Below, one piece after another: positions 1-5,384 of a stretch of 6,220 nucleotides of DNA. Under the pieces are notes generated by a model. That model was not told where the DNA came from. It saw only the letters and a program-made list of their open reading frames with translations, and ran no database searches. Location: assembly GCA_030603505.1 (NCBI GenBank), contig JAUVXQ010000077.1, positions 1-6,220 of the forward strand, written 5' to 3'. A program made the position numbers and the translations under genes. This DNA is from Candidatus Heimdallarchaeota archaeon (lineage in GTDB: Archaea > Asgardarchaeota > Heimdallarchaeia > Heimdallarchaeales > Heimdallarchaeaceae). Within the stretch, counting starts at the first letter, position 1; every line of letters starts with the position of its first letter.

Positions 1-1
1 T

Positions 2-1306
2 GAAAATGAAACAGCATTGTTTAATGAAACAATTATTTATAGTGCTGTAACAAATTGGCAGATTCTGAAATTAGAATCGCTTTATAGTACATTTTCATAT
101 ATAGAAGACATTGCAAAATTGAATGTTACTACCTACATATCAGATTCTTCCTTTACAGCAGAAGAAAACTTGACCAGTATCCATTACTTACTAGATACCT
201 TGGGAATGAACACTACTCTTCATAATTCAAACACTAACTATACTATCGCATCTAGTAACCTTGAACATGTTAATTTGTTCATTTTGGTGGGTTCTCAAGA
301 AGATCTTCGTGACGATGAAATAGATGCATTAAGGAGCTATGTGGCTTCAGGTGGTAATTTATTGGTTCTAGGTGATCAAAGAGAGAGTCAAAGTACAATA
401 AACCTCTTATTAAGACACTTTGGTATGGAATTATACAATTACACACTTTTTGATGAAATAACAAATAATTCATCCCTTATATTAGAAGCAGACAATTTTG
501 CAGCTATTCCTTATCTCGTACAACCAATGGAGTTCACAAATCAAACTGTCAATACAATAGATTATTTTGGTACAGCTATTAACTTCACAGATGGTGATGG
601 TGAAAGTACTTACCAGTTTCAAGAAGGTGATCTATATCCAGTGGCTTCATTTATTGGTGACTATTATATAGATGCTGATGAAAACGGAGAGTTTAATTCA
701 ACTTTAGATGTGGTTCTTAACAAAACAACAGTTGTACAAGCAGCTCTAGAGTTGCAAAGAGGAGGGAAAGTTCTTGCTTGTGCTTCAGCTGATATATTCA
801 ATGCAAGTTATATAATTAACAGAAACGTTAGAACTTTACTACTACGTGAAGTATCCTGGATGTTAGATTTTCAATTTCGAATACATTATGATGATTTCAG
901 CATATTAGATACTTCAACAGTAAAAGGTGATGAAATAAATGTCAGTATATCTGTTTACGGTTATGAAAGTGCTATCTTAAGCGATGTTCAAGTTTGGGTA
1001 GTTGCCACAGAATTAAAAATTGAAACTGATAAAGGAAATCTTACAGCATTGGAAGATGGTACCTCATTTTATGGAGCTGTTGTTCCTGAAAATGTTAAAG
1101 GAGCTTACAAAGATAAAACAATTCGAATGCATCTACGAGGATATGGTTACACAGAAACTGAATTTATAGAAGTCTATATTGACCTTACAACAGATAGTTC
1201 TTTACCTCTTAATGTTTTAACTTTTATAATTTTCTTAATATCTATTGGAGTAGCTGTTTTTGGAACAATAGTTCTAAGAAAAACAAAAAAACAGGAAAGT
1301 AGCTAA
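2..1306 (+). CDS. C-terminally anchored, sequon-rich surface protein with GATase1/DUF4350-like region (5' truncated)
   Basis: The frame is open to the left edge, so this is the C-terminal part of a longer protein; the TTG at 17 is only an internal codon. Residues are numbered from that TTG. Residues 50-280 look like the class I glutamine-amidotransferase/ThuA-like fold seen in DUF4350 and GldG-type proteins: strand VNLFILVG (85-92), then DDEIDALRSYVASGGNLLVLGD (split 99-108, 109-120). No Cys-His catalytic pair is evident, so a non-enzymatic binding or structural role is likely. Residues 285-390 are beta-rich, perhaps an Ig-like sandwich. One membrane helix (about 397-420) is followed by an RKTKK stop-transfer and a short cytoplasmic tail. 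About 15 N-x-S/T sequons lie in the part before the helix, suggesting a heavily N-glycosylated exterior. A D-x-D-x-N-G loop at 219-224 resembles a calcium-binding loop. GldG-type proteins often accompany ABC transporters; whether one lies upstream is out of view. The family assignment is tentative. Confidence 0.8.
   Translation, partial: ENETALFNETIIYSAVTNWQILKLESLYSTFSYIEDIAKLNVTTYISDSSFTAEENLTSIHYLLDTLGMNTTLHNSNTNYTIASSNLEHVNLFILVGSQEDLRDDEIDALRSYVASGGNLLVLGDQRESQSTINLLLRHFGMELYNYTLFDEITNNSSLILEADNFAAIPYLVQPMEFTNQTVNTIDYFGTAINFTDGDGESTYQFQEGDLYPVASFIGDYYIDADENGEFNSTLDVVLNKTTVVQAALELQRGGKVLACASADIFNASYIINRNVRTLLLREVSWMLDFQFRIHYDDFSILDTSTVKGDEINVSISVYGYESAILSDVQVWVVATELKIETDKGNLTALEDGTSFYGAVVPENVKGAYKDKTIRMHLRGYGYTETEFIEVYIDLTTDSSLPLNVLTFIIFLISIGVAVFGTIVLRKTKKQESS
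1279..1291 (-). terminator. Minus-strand T7/T5 tract, probable terminator for the phosphoesterase
   Basis: On the minus strand, T7 (1285-1291) and T5 (1279-1283) separated by one G lie 42-54 nt past the phosphoesterase stop codon, inside the last codons of the convergent surface-protein gene. The plus strand reads these bases as the lysine-rich cytoplasmic tail, so the tract may be a by-product of lysine codons. The placement still suits an overlapping convergent terminator. Confidence 0.35.
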
Positions 1307-1329
1307 TATTTCCATTTTATTTTTCTTTT
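1307..1329 (+). terminator. U-tract terminator after the surface-protein gene
   Basis: Immediately after the TAA the plus strand has a run of T-rich blocks (TTTCC, ATTTTATTTTTC, TTTT) with no hairpin. This is the usual form of an archaeal intrinsic terminator. It fills the 26-nt gap to the convergent phosphoesterase stop codon. Confidence 0.5.
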
Positions 1330-1332
1330 AAC

Positions 1333-2055
1333 TTAAATCCCCTTTTTCAATCTATTAATCATAAATTTGTGAAATTGAAAATCTTTCATTTTTTTGCATG
1401 TAGCTTCAATATCATAATCTAAACGTATGTGTTCAAAATCAAATTTTTTTGTTTTTTCATTAATATCAAAAAGTAAAAATGATGCTCTAGGATCGTTATC
1501 TCTAGGTTGTCCAACCGATCCTGGGTTGAACAAGTGCTTATCACCACTTACTATATGAAGGGGTTTATGAGTATGTCCTAGAAAAAGAAAATCTACCTCT
1601 GTATATTCATTAGTTATTTCAAAAAAGGTTGAATAAGTCCACTCTGGAAGATCAGGACTTACGTAGTCTCTTAATGGTTCTCGTGGTGATCCATGCACAA
1701 ACATAGCATTCCCTTCAGATATGAAAAGCGGAAATATAGAGAAAAAGGGATGGGAACCAAGTATTTGAATCTCTCTTTTTGTCAATTGTTCTTTGGTCCA
1801 AAGCAGTGATTTTTTGGGAAGAGGGTTAAAATATTGAAAATTATTTGTTGCTAGAGCATAATCATGGTTACCTACTACATGGATGTGAGAAATTTTCTCA
1901 ATTATGCGAATACATTCTTTAGGATTAGGCCCGTATCCAACTGTATCTCCTAAGAAAATGATTATTTCAGGAGACGCATCAATTATATGATCTACTACAG
2001 TTGTCAATGCTTCTAAATTAGAATGAACATCGGAGAAAACTGCTAAAGTTATCAT
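1333..2055 (-). CDS. YfcE/MJ0936-like metallophosphoesterase (calcineurin-like fold)
   Basis: This 240-residue protein carries the full dinuclear-metal phosphoesterase signature in order: D-x-H at 9-11 (FSDVH), GD at 36-37 followed by TVGYGPNP, GNHD at 62-65, a metal-ligand His at 121 (VHGSP), GHTH at 160-163, then NPGSVGQPR at 177-185. This pattern and length fit the Metallophos_2 group (COG0622/COG0639) of small soluble phosphodiesterases, which hydrolyse phosphodiester or phosphomonoester bonds using two divalent metals. The physiological substrate cannot be read from the sequence; members are active on artificial diesters, nucleotides or dinucleoside polyphosphates. No signal peptide or membrane helix is seen, so it is cytoplasmic. 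The ATG is supported because the first beta strand (ITLAVFSDVH) starts directly after it and a GTGATC ribosome-binding site lies 5 nt upstream. Its 3' end faces the surface-protein gene across 26 nt. Confidence 0.93.
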   Translation of the reverse strand: MITLAVFSDVHSNLEALTTVVDHIIDASPEIIIFLGDTVGYGPNPKECIRIIEKISHIHVVGNHDYALATNNFQYFNPLPKKSLLWTKEQLTKREIQILGSHPFFSIFPLFISEGNAMFVHGSPREPLRDYVSPDLPEWTYSTFFEITNEYTEVDFLFLGHTHKPLHIVSGDKHLFNPGSVGQPRDNDPRASFLLFDINEKTKKFDFEHIRLDYDIEATCKKMKDFQFHKFMINRLKKGI

Positions 2056-2060
2056 TTATT

Positions 2061-2066
2061 GATCAC
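2061..2066 (-). promoter_or_regulatory. Shine-Dalgarno GTGATC for the phosphoesterase
   Basis: The minus strand reads GTGATC, 5 nt before the ATG. It matches the end of the archaeal Shine-Dalgarno consensus GGAGGTGATC and supports translation from a leadered transcript. Confidence 0.5.
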
Positions 2067-2107
2067 GTTTAAATACTTGAGTGATGGATATTTTCATTGC
2101 TTTTAAC

Positions 2108-2115
2108 TAAATATA
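2108..2115 (-). promoter_or_regulatory. Candidate TATA box (TATATTTA) for the phosphoesterase
   Basis: TATATTTA on the minus strand is centred near 2111. A start about 26 nt downstream (near 2085) would give a leader of roughly 30 nt carrying the GTGATC site. Box and spacing both fit archaeal TBP/TFB promoters, so the gene could be expressed independently of the upstream membrane-protein gene. Confidence 0.4.
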
Positions 2116-2175
2116 CAGATAGCTATTATGTCCAATCATGTTTTAAGTTTTGAGAATATTCACGCAATCTTCTTC

Positions 2176-3234
2176 TTACTCAGTACTCGTTTCTTCCTCT
2201 TCTTCTTCTTTTGTTTTGCCATCTTTCTTGAGAAATATTGAAGATACAGCTGCTACAGAGAGAGTCAACCCTGTTCCGACTAATGTTTGGTATATAATAG
2301 ATGCCCCTGCTATAATTGGAGATATTGAAAGGCTTTCTAGAAGTACTAGAGTTGTTATTGTACCAGTTCCTATTCCTGCAGGAACTAATGTCAAAATAAT
2401 AACAAGCATTGTTACTGCAGATATTGCTGCTGCGTCAACAAAAGAAATATCAATACCAAAAGCTAAAAGTGTTAGTTTGAATGAATATATTTCCATTGCC
2501 CACCGGAATATAGATAGAAATAAAACAAGGAACGATAGTTTTTTTTGGATGATAAGATTCTTCAATGAAGTGTAATAAGTATCCAAGGAGGGTTTAATTG
2601 TGTTATTTAACCAACCAGCTCCTCTTTCAGAGATTTTTTTAGTAAGTTTTTCAAGAATGCTTAGAGTTTTTTTACCTACAGCCGGAAAGAATAAGATAAA
2701 AGAAAGAGTGATTGTACCAATCAAAGAGATATAAAAAACAATTTTCAAAGGTGTTGTATAGCTATCATCCAAGACTTTAGGAAGTGTAACAGCAAAAGCG
2801 ATAACGAAAAATATCAAAACAATGATAAGGTCAATTATTCTGAATAAGGCCAGTGCTGCAAGAGAAATTGTTCTAGGAACAGAACGCGTTCTTTTATTTA
2901 TTTCAATACTTGCTATTTCTCCTGATTTTAAAGGACCCAGTGTACTAAAGCCATACCCAACAAAAAAGGGTAAAAGAAAATTTTTGAATGTTAAATGTTC
3001 ACACGAAGGCTTCAAAAGTATAAAAAAACGATATCCTTTTGCAAGCAAGCTTATTACCATTAACACAAATGCAAAAACTAGATAGATTATTCTAGAATCG
3101 GTGTAGACACCTATAACTTCTATGAAACCATTTTCTCTAGTCATGTGAAAAAAGAACCAAACAAGTTCACCAATTGCTAAAGATATTATGAAAAACCGAA
3201 AAATATTTCTTCGAACAAAAGATAATAAGTCCAT
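2176..3234 (-). CDS. UPF0104/LPG-synthase-TM-type (flippase-like) integral membrane protein
   Basis: This 352-residue protein has about eight predicted membrane helices (roughly 13-30, 48-66, 84-100, 124-150, 164-184, 233-257, 266-286, 305-335). It carries two family hallmarks: a GYGFSTLGPLKSGEIASI segment (93-110) with the conserved G-E after a helix break, and PAGIGTGTITTLVLLE (285-300). These place it in the lysylphosphatidylglycerol synthase TM-region/UPF0104 family (PF03706, TIGR00374). It lacks the soluble aminoacyl-transferase domain of bacterial MprF, so lysyl-lipid synthesis is unlikely. In archaea such stand-alone proteins are usually suspected of moving polyprenol-linked or other lipids across the membrane. 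The tail (336-352) is charged and contains six consecutive Glu residues. The ATG begins just before TM1 with a basic VRRN patch. No Shine-Dalgarno is visible and a T/A box lies about 23 nt upstream, so translation may be leaderless. The exact substrate is unknown. Confidence 0.88.
   Translation of the reverse strand: MDLLSFVRRNIFRFFIISLAIGELVWFFFHMTRENGFIEVIGVYTDSRIIYLVFAFVLMVISLLAKGYRFFILLKPSCEHLTFKNFLLPFFVGYGFSTLGPLKSGEIASIEINKRTRSVPRTISLAALALFRIIDLIIVLIFFVIAFAVTLPKVLDDSYTTPLKIVFYISLIGTITLSFILFFPAVGKKTLSILEKLTKKISERGAGWLNNTIKPSLDTYYTSLKNLIIQKKLSFLVLFLSIFRWAMEIYSFKLTLLAFGIDISFVDAAAISAVTMLVIILTLVPAGIGTGTITTLVLLESLSISPIIAGASIIYQTLVGTGLTLSVAAVSSIFLKKDGKTKEEEEEETSTE
2191..2208 (-). repeat. GAA/GAG codon run encoding six Glu in the membrane-protein tail
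   Basis: Six consecutive GAA/GAG codons (residues 343-348) form a short purine-rich trinucleotide tract at the 3' end of the membrane-protein gene. It is simple-sequence DNA and could vary in length between strains. The encoded acidic tail should be cytoplasmic or at the membrane surface, depending on topology. Confidence 0.6.
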
Positions 3235-3253
3235 ATTTGCTAACCAACAGCTA

Positions 3254-3261
3254 ATTAAAAA
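3254..3261 (-). promoter_or_regulatory. Candidate TATA box (TTTTTAAT) for the membrane-protein gene
   Basis: TTTTTAAT on the minus strand is centred about 23 nt before the ATG of the membrane protein, which has no Shine-Dalgarno match. This is close to, though slightly shorter than, the spacing expected for a leaderless archaeal transcript. Confidence 0.3.
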
Positions 3262-3319
3262 TTGTTACTTTATTTCATTTTTAACAATGTGGGAATAAGG
3301 GAAGTAGGGCTTGGAATCT

Positions 3320-3481
3320 TTATGATTCTGGGCCACCTTCTAAGTCCCATTCGTATGTACAATCACGACATACTATTTTTTTTCGATAAACAGGTCTGTG
3401 ATTGAAATAAGCTATTGCTTTACTCTTATCTTCTACTTCTTTGAGATTTTTACTATGACATTTAGGACATTCTTTGGCCAT
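3320..3481 (-). CDS. Small double-CxxC zinc-ribbon protein (53 aa)
   Basis: A 53-codon frame starts MAKECPKCHSKNL, with CPKC at residues 5-8 and CRDC at 38-41, followed by TYEWDLEGG and the stop codon. Two CxxC knuckles about 29 residues apart, the second followed by an aromatic-acidic strand (YEWDL), are the layout of a single zinc ribbon as found in TFIIS-like, RNA-polymerase-associated and many small archaeal proteins. The middle is basic and aromatic (AYFNHRPVYRKK, 23-34), suiting nucleic-acid or protein contact. The start is backed by an AGGTGA site 7 nt upstream, and the four cysteines argue strongly against chance. No partner domain exists, so function cannot be assigned; transcription- or translation-associated adaptor is a guess. 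It lies 85 nt upstream of the membrane-protein gene on the same strand and has its own candidate TATA box. Confidence 0.82.
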   Translation of the reverse strand: MAKECPKCHSKNLKEVEDKSKAIAYFNHRPVYRKKIVCRDCTYEWDLEGGPES

Positions 3482-3488
3482 TTTTGTT

Positions 3489-3494
3489 TCACCT
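3489..3494 (-). promoter_or_regulatory. Shine-Dalgarno AGGTGA deciding the zinc-ribbon start
   Basis: The minus strand reads AGGTGA with a 7-nt spacer to ATG. It is a good archaeal ribosome-binding site and the main support, together with the cysteines, for calling this very short gene. Confidence 0.6.
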
Positions 3495-3530
3495 ATAGAA
3501 ATGATTTAGCGATATCATTTTAATTTCCTC

Positions 3531-3538
3531 ATTTAAAA
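3531..3538 (-). promoter_or_regulatory. Candidate TATA box (TTTTAAAT) for the zinc-ribbon gene
   Basis: TTTTAAAT on the minus strand is centred near 3534. A start about 26 nt downstream would leave a leader of roughly 27 nt holding the AGGTGA site. Nearby AT-rich alternatives exist (for example around 3518-3524), so the exact box is uncertain. Confidence 0.35.
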
Positions 3539-3774
3539 CTTTTGTGCAAGTGTTAATTTGAAAGTTTCTGTTATTTTTGCTTAAAACAACCAAATTTTGG
3601 AACATTTGTATTAATCAAATTATGTCGGGATTACAAATCAGTTTATACAATAAGAGGATGTTTTAACTAACCAGTACGTATAGGAAACAAGATAATAGAA
3701 GTAAAGGGATACTAATTACCAATTTTTAGACCATATATCCAGTATATTTCCATTTAATTTATTCATTCGCTAAC

Positions 3775-3779
3775 AAAAA
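3775..3779 (-). terminator. T5 tract directly after the tRNA 3' end
   Basis: On the minus strand TTTTT follows the encoded CCA immediately. Short U-tracts at this position commonly end archaeal tRNA transcripts. Confidence 0.45.
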
Positions 3780-3855
3780 TGGAGCCCCAAAGGGGAATTG
3801 AACCCCTGACCTGTTGATTACGAGTCAACCGCTCTTCCATCTGAGCTATTGAGGC
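3780..3855 (-). tRNA. tRNA-Thr (anticodon CGU), CCA encoded
   Basis: The minus strand folds as a complete cloverleaf. The acceptor stem GCCTCAA/TTGGGGC has seven pairs with one T-G wobble. The D arm is GCTC/GAGC with a GG in its loop. The anticodon stem GTTGA/TCAAC encloses the loop CTCGTAA, giving anticodon CGT for ACG codons. The variable loop is AGGTC, and the T arm AGGGG/CCCCT encloses TTCAATT. The discriminator is T73, and G1-C72 and C2-G71 are present, all consistent with archaeal threonine identity. CCA is encoded next (3780-3782); without it the gene would be 3783-3855. No intron is present in the anticodon loop. Confidence 0.96.
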
Positions 3856-3873
3856 ATACTTATACTGAAATCC

Positions 3874-3887
3874 TATTTTTTTATTCA
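3874..3887 (-). promoter_or_regulatory. Possible A/T promoter box for the tRNA
   Basis: The minus strand carries TGAATAAAAAAATA centred about 26 nt before the tRNA 5' end, the right distance for a TBP site if transcription starts near G1. The sequence is a poor TATA match, so this rests mainly on position. Confidence 0.25.
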
Positions 3888-3909
3888 AAAAGTCTTCGAA
3901 TAAACGCAT

Positions 3910-3923
3910 TTTGAGAACTCAAA
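3910..3923. repeat. Inverted repeat TTTGAG-AA-CTCAAA
   Basis: A 6-bp inverted repeat with a 2-nt centre lies between the GTPase terminator and the tRNA, 55-68 bp upstream of the tRNA 5' end. The 2-nt loop makes an RNA hairpin unlikely, so a protein-binding site is the more natural reading, if it is functional at all. Confidence 0.3.
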
Positions 3924-3957
3924 CAACTTTGAAAAGTATTTCTCCTTCGGTTAAGTT

Positions 3958-3966
3958 AAAAAAAAA
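3958..3966 (-). terminator. T9 terminator downstream of the GTPase gene
   Basis: Nine consecutive T on the minus strand begin 18 nt past the GTPase TGA. With no hairpin, this is a strong candidate archaeal U-tract terminator separating the GTPase gene from the tRNA further along the same strand. Confidence 0.6.
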
Positions 3967-3983
3967 GATAGGAATAGGTATAA

Positions 3984-5210
3984 TCACTCCATGGGAAATT
4001 TGGCATATGATCTGAATTCTATCCAATCATTCAAGTATTCATCGATTACTTCTTCGATAGAATCTTGATCTAAATTGCGAGCTATTTCCTCATCAGGTGT
4101 AAGCATGGCCATAATATAGCGTTCATCTCCAAACTTAACGTCTCTGAGGATGAAGTTTTCATTTAGATTCTCGTCGACTGTATATCTTCTAACTCGTAGG
4201 AATGGTTCCCTCATGTTGACTATAGTCTCTATTGCTTCATAATATGCATTATGAGAGAGCTCTTCCAAATCATCTCTCTTTGAATATTGAGCAAAGCAGA
4301 CATTACTTCTAAAATCATATAAGCCGAAGTAATCAGCATTGAGTTTCTCTGCAACTTGTTTAGATGCATCATATATACTGTCTTTAATTAAAACAACATT
4401 TCGGAAAATATGTGAAAAAGCTCCCAGAACAGTTGATCTAAGCTTTACAGTAGTTCGGAAAATATTTTTCGCTGGTTCGAAAAATTCGATGTTTTCGTCA
4501 ATATAATTAACCATTGAATTAAAGACATCTGCAGCTTTAGCAGTTAATTCAAAATCTGGATCGGATTTATGGAAGAATAACATCCAAGGGATGTTAATTT
4601 TGAGAGCTTTAGTAACTTGAACAATTTGCTTCAGATATTCTATACTCTCTTCATATCTATCCACAGCTTGAACATCAACAATATAAATTAGGATATCAGT
4701 ACCAAGGAAATATTGCTCAGGATTCTGAAGGTAATCTTCGCGATAGATTAGTTGTCCACCCAATTCATTTAAATGGATATCCATCCCAAAAACTTCAATT
4801 TTGCTCCTTAACAAACCTCTTGTTGGAGTGAGAGCATACAACCTTTGAAATAATAAGGAAAGAGCTCCTCTATGTTTTAGTGCAATTGATAAACTTGTTT
4901 TACCTACATTATCAATACCTGCTAAAATAATTTTAGCCCCTGTTGTAATCCGTTCCTTTTCACCCACGAGAAGCAATTTACTTCCAGCAATCCAACTGTT
5001 CACACGATCTTTTGGAATTTTTTTAATTAAACTATTATAAGCTTTTTTCCACTTTGTAACCATATCTTCAATAGTTTTTATTCCATTTTCCTTTAAAAAT
5101 TCAAATTCATCATTTGATATATCTAGAAGACCAATTACAGGAATAGATTTTATGTCCTCTTGCTCCTTATAATCCTCTTTTAGAAGCTTTTCTCGTATAT
5201 TCAACGTCAT
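3984..5210 (-). CDS. Rag/Gtr- or Arf-like GTPase with N-terminal HhH-like domain and C-terminal roadblock-like domain
   Basis: Three regions are visible in 408 residues. Residues 22-80 (IPVIGLLDIS, ENGIKTIEDMV, KDRVNSWI) resemble the helix-hairpin-helix/SAM-like fold of RadA/Rad51 N-termini. Residues 91-265 are the G domain: P-loop GIDNVGKT (98-105), switch I TPTRG (128-132), switch II ELGGQ (149-153), IYIVDVQ (175-181) and HKSD (214-217) as the base-recognition motif. Eukaryotic Rag/Gtr GTPases also use HKxD there; GGQ is shared with Arf, Rag and G-alpha. Residues 268-405 follow the alpha-beta-beta-alpha-beta-beta-beta-alpha order of roadblock/longin domains, as in the Rag C-terminus. It is probably a cytoplasmic regulatory switch; partners are unknown. 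Usual Asp of DxGGQ is Glu149 here, which may alter Mg handling. The start is supported by GGTGA 6 nt upstream. The gene diverges from the lipid-kinase gene. Confidence 0.9.
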   Translation of the reverse strand: MTLNIREKLLKEDYKEQEDIKSIPVIGLLDISNDEFEFLKENGIKTIEDMVTKWKKAYNSLIKKIPKDRVNSWIAGSKLLLVGEKERITTGAKIILAGIDNVGKTSLSIALKHRGALSLLFQRLYALTPTRGLLRSKIEVFGMDIHLNELGGQLIYREDYLQNPEQYFLGTDILIYIVDVQAVDRYEESIEYLKQIVQVTKALKINIPWMLFFHKSDPDFELTAKAADVFNSMVNYIDENIEFFEPAKNIFRTTVKLRSTVLGAFSHIFRNVVLIKDSIYDASKQVAEKLNADYFGLYDFRSNVCFAQYSKRDDLEELSHNAYYEAIETIVNMREPFLRVRRYTVDENLNENFILRDVKFGDERYIMAMLTPDEEIARNLDQDSIEEVIDEYLNDWIEFRSYAKFPME

Positions 5211-5216
5211 CGTTAT

Positions 5217-5221
5217 TCACC
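5217..5221 (-). promoter_or_regulatory. Shine-Dalgarno GGTGA for the GTPase gene
   Basis: The minus strand reads GGTGA with a 6-nt spacer to ATG, the same type of site as used by the zinc-ribbon and phosphoesterase genes. It supports the chosen start. Confidence 0.5.
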
Positions 5222-5292
5222 AGATTTGAACAAAGATACTTCTACTGTTTTCTTGATTACTTTTGTCTCTCTGTCAAATAAGCTTTTTGCTG

Positions 5293-5300
5293 TTTAATAT
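5293..5300 (-). promoter_or_regulatory. Possible TATA box (ATATTAAA) for the GTPase gene
   Basis: ATATTAAA on the minus strand would place a start near 5271 and give a leader of about 60 nt ending in the GGTGA site. The divergent region is AT-rich, so other boxes cannot be excluded. Confidence 0.25.
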
Positions 5301-5320
5301 CCTTTGTGTTAGTAAAAAAA

Positions 5321-5337
5321 TTGAACAATTAATTCAA
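5321..5337. promoter_or_regulatory. Imperfect palindrome in the divergent promoter region
   Basis: TTGAA and TTCAA (5321-5325 and 5333-5337) form an inverted repeat with a 7-nt centre. It lies about 18 bp upstream of the lipid-kinase TATA box and between the two divergent genes. A dimeric regulator could bind here, but five-base arms in AT-rich DNA arise easily by chance. Confidence 0.25.
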
Positions 5338-5354
5338 ACAATGATGGACATATC

Positions 5355-5362
5355 TTTTAATA
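5355..5362 (+). promoter_or_regulatory. TATA box (TTTTAATA) for leaderless lipid-kinase transcript
   Basis: TTTTAATA is centred 26-27 nt before the A of the lipid-kinase ATG, exactly where a TBP site sits when transcription starts at the initiator codon. No Shine-Dalgarno is visible before that ATG, and an in-frame TAG at 5379-5381 rules out an upstream start. Together these point to a leaderless mRNA. Confidence 0.5.
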
Positions 5363-5384
5363 CAACTAATTTGCAGAATAGAAT

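Larger units (their letters stand above)
3482..3774. other. Intergenic stretch without a recognisable gene
   Basis: Apart from the promoter elements of the zinc-ribbon gene at its left end, I see no credible coding frame on either strand. The longest ATG frame noticed is a 14-codon plus-strand one from 3622. There is no direct-repeat array, and no clear box C/D motif pair or hairpin that would support a named RNA. It is AT-rich like the rest of the intergenic DNA. Confidence 0.5.

Noticed and set aside
17..19. TTG as start codon of the surface-protein gene
   Set aside because: The frame stays open to base 2 with sensible residues (ENETA) before it, and there is no signal peptide or ribosome-binding site, so the gene is cut by the window edge.
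279..473. 64-codon minus-strand frame
   Set aside because: Antisense within the surface-protein gene, no recognisable motif.
2068..2075. TATTTAAA as TATA box of the phosphoesterase gene
   Set aside because: Its centre is only about 16 nt from the ATG, so transcription would begin inside the coding region; the box at 2108-2115 combined with the GTGATC site fits better.
2150..2575. 141-codon plus-strand frame
   Set aside because: It is antisense to the membrane-protein gene; its Ser-rich start mirrors the GAA/GAG tract and it shows no domain.
2822..3085. 87-codon plus-strand frame
   Set aside because: Antisense to the membrane-protein gene, which has strong family motifs in exactly this stretch; no ribosome-binding site or motif.
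3622..3666. 14-codon plus-strand frame from ATGTCGGGA
   Set aside because: Too short, no ribosome-binding site, no motif.
3482..3774. CRISPR array, box C/D guide RNA or riboswitch in the long gap
   Set aside because: No regularly spaced repeats, no paired RUGAUGA/CUGA boxes and no convincing multi-stem structure could be found by eye.
4567..4578. HKSD read as a damaged G4 motif
   Set aside because: Eukaryotic Rag/Gtr GTPases also carry HKxD at this position, so the His is better taken as a family marker than as a loss of guanine binding.
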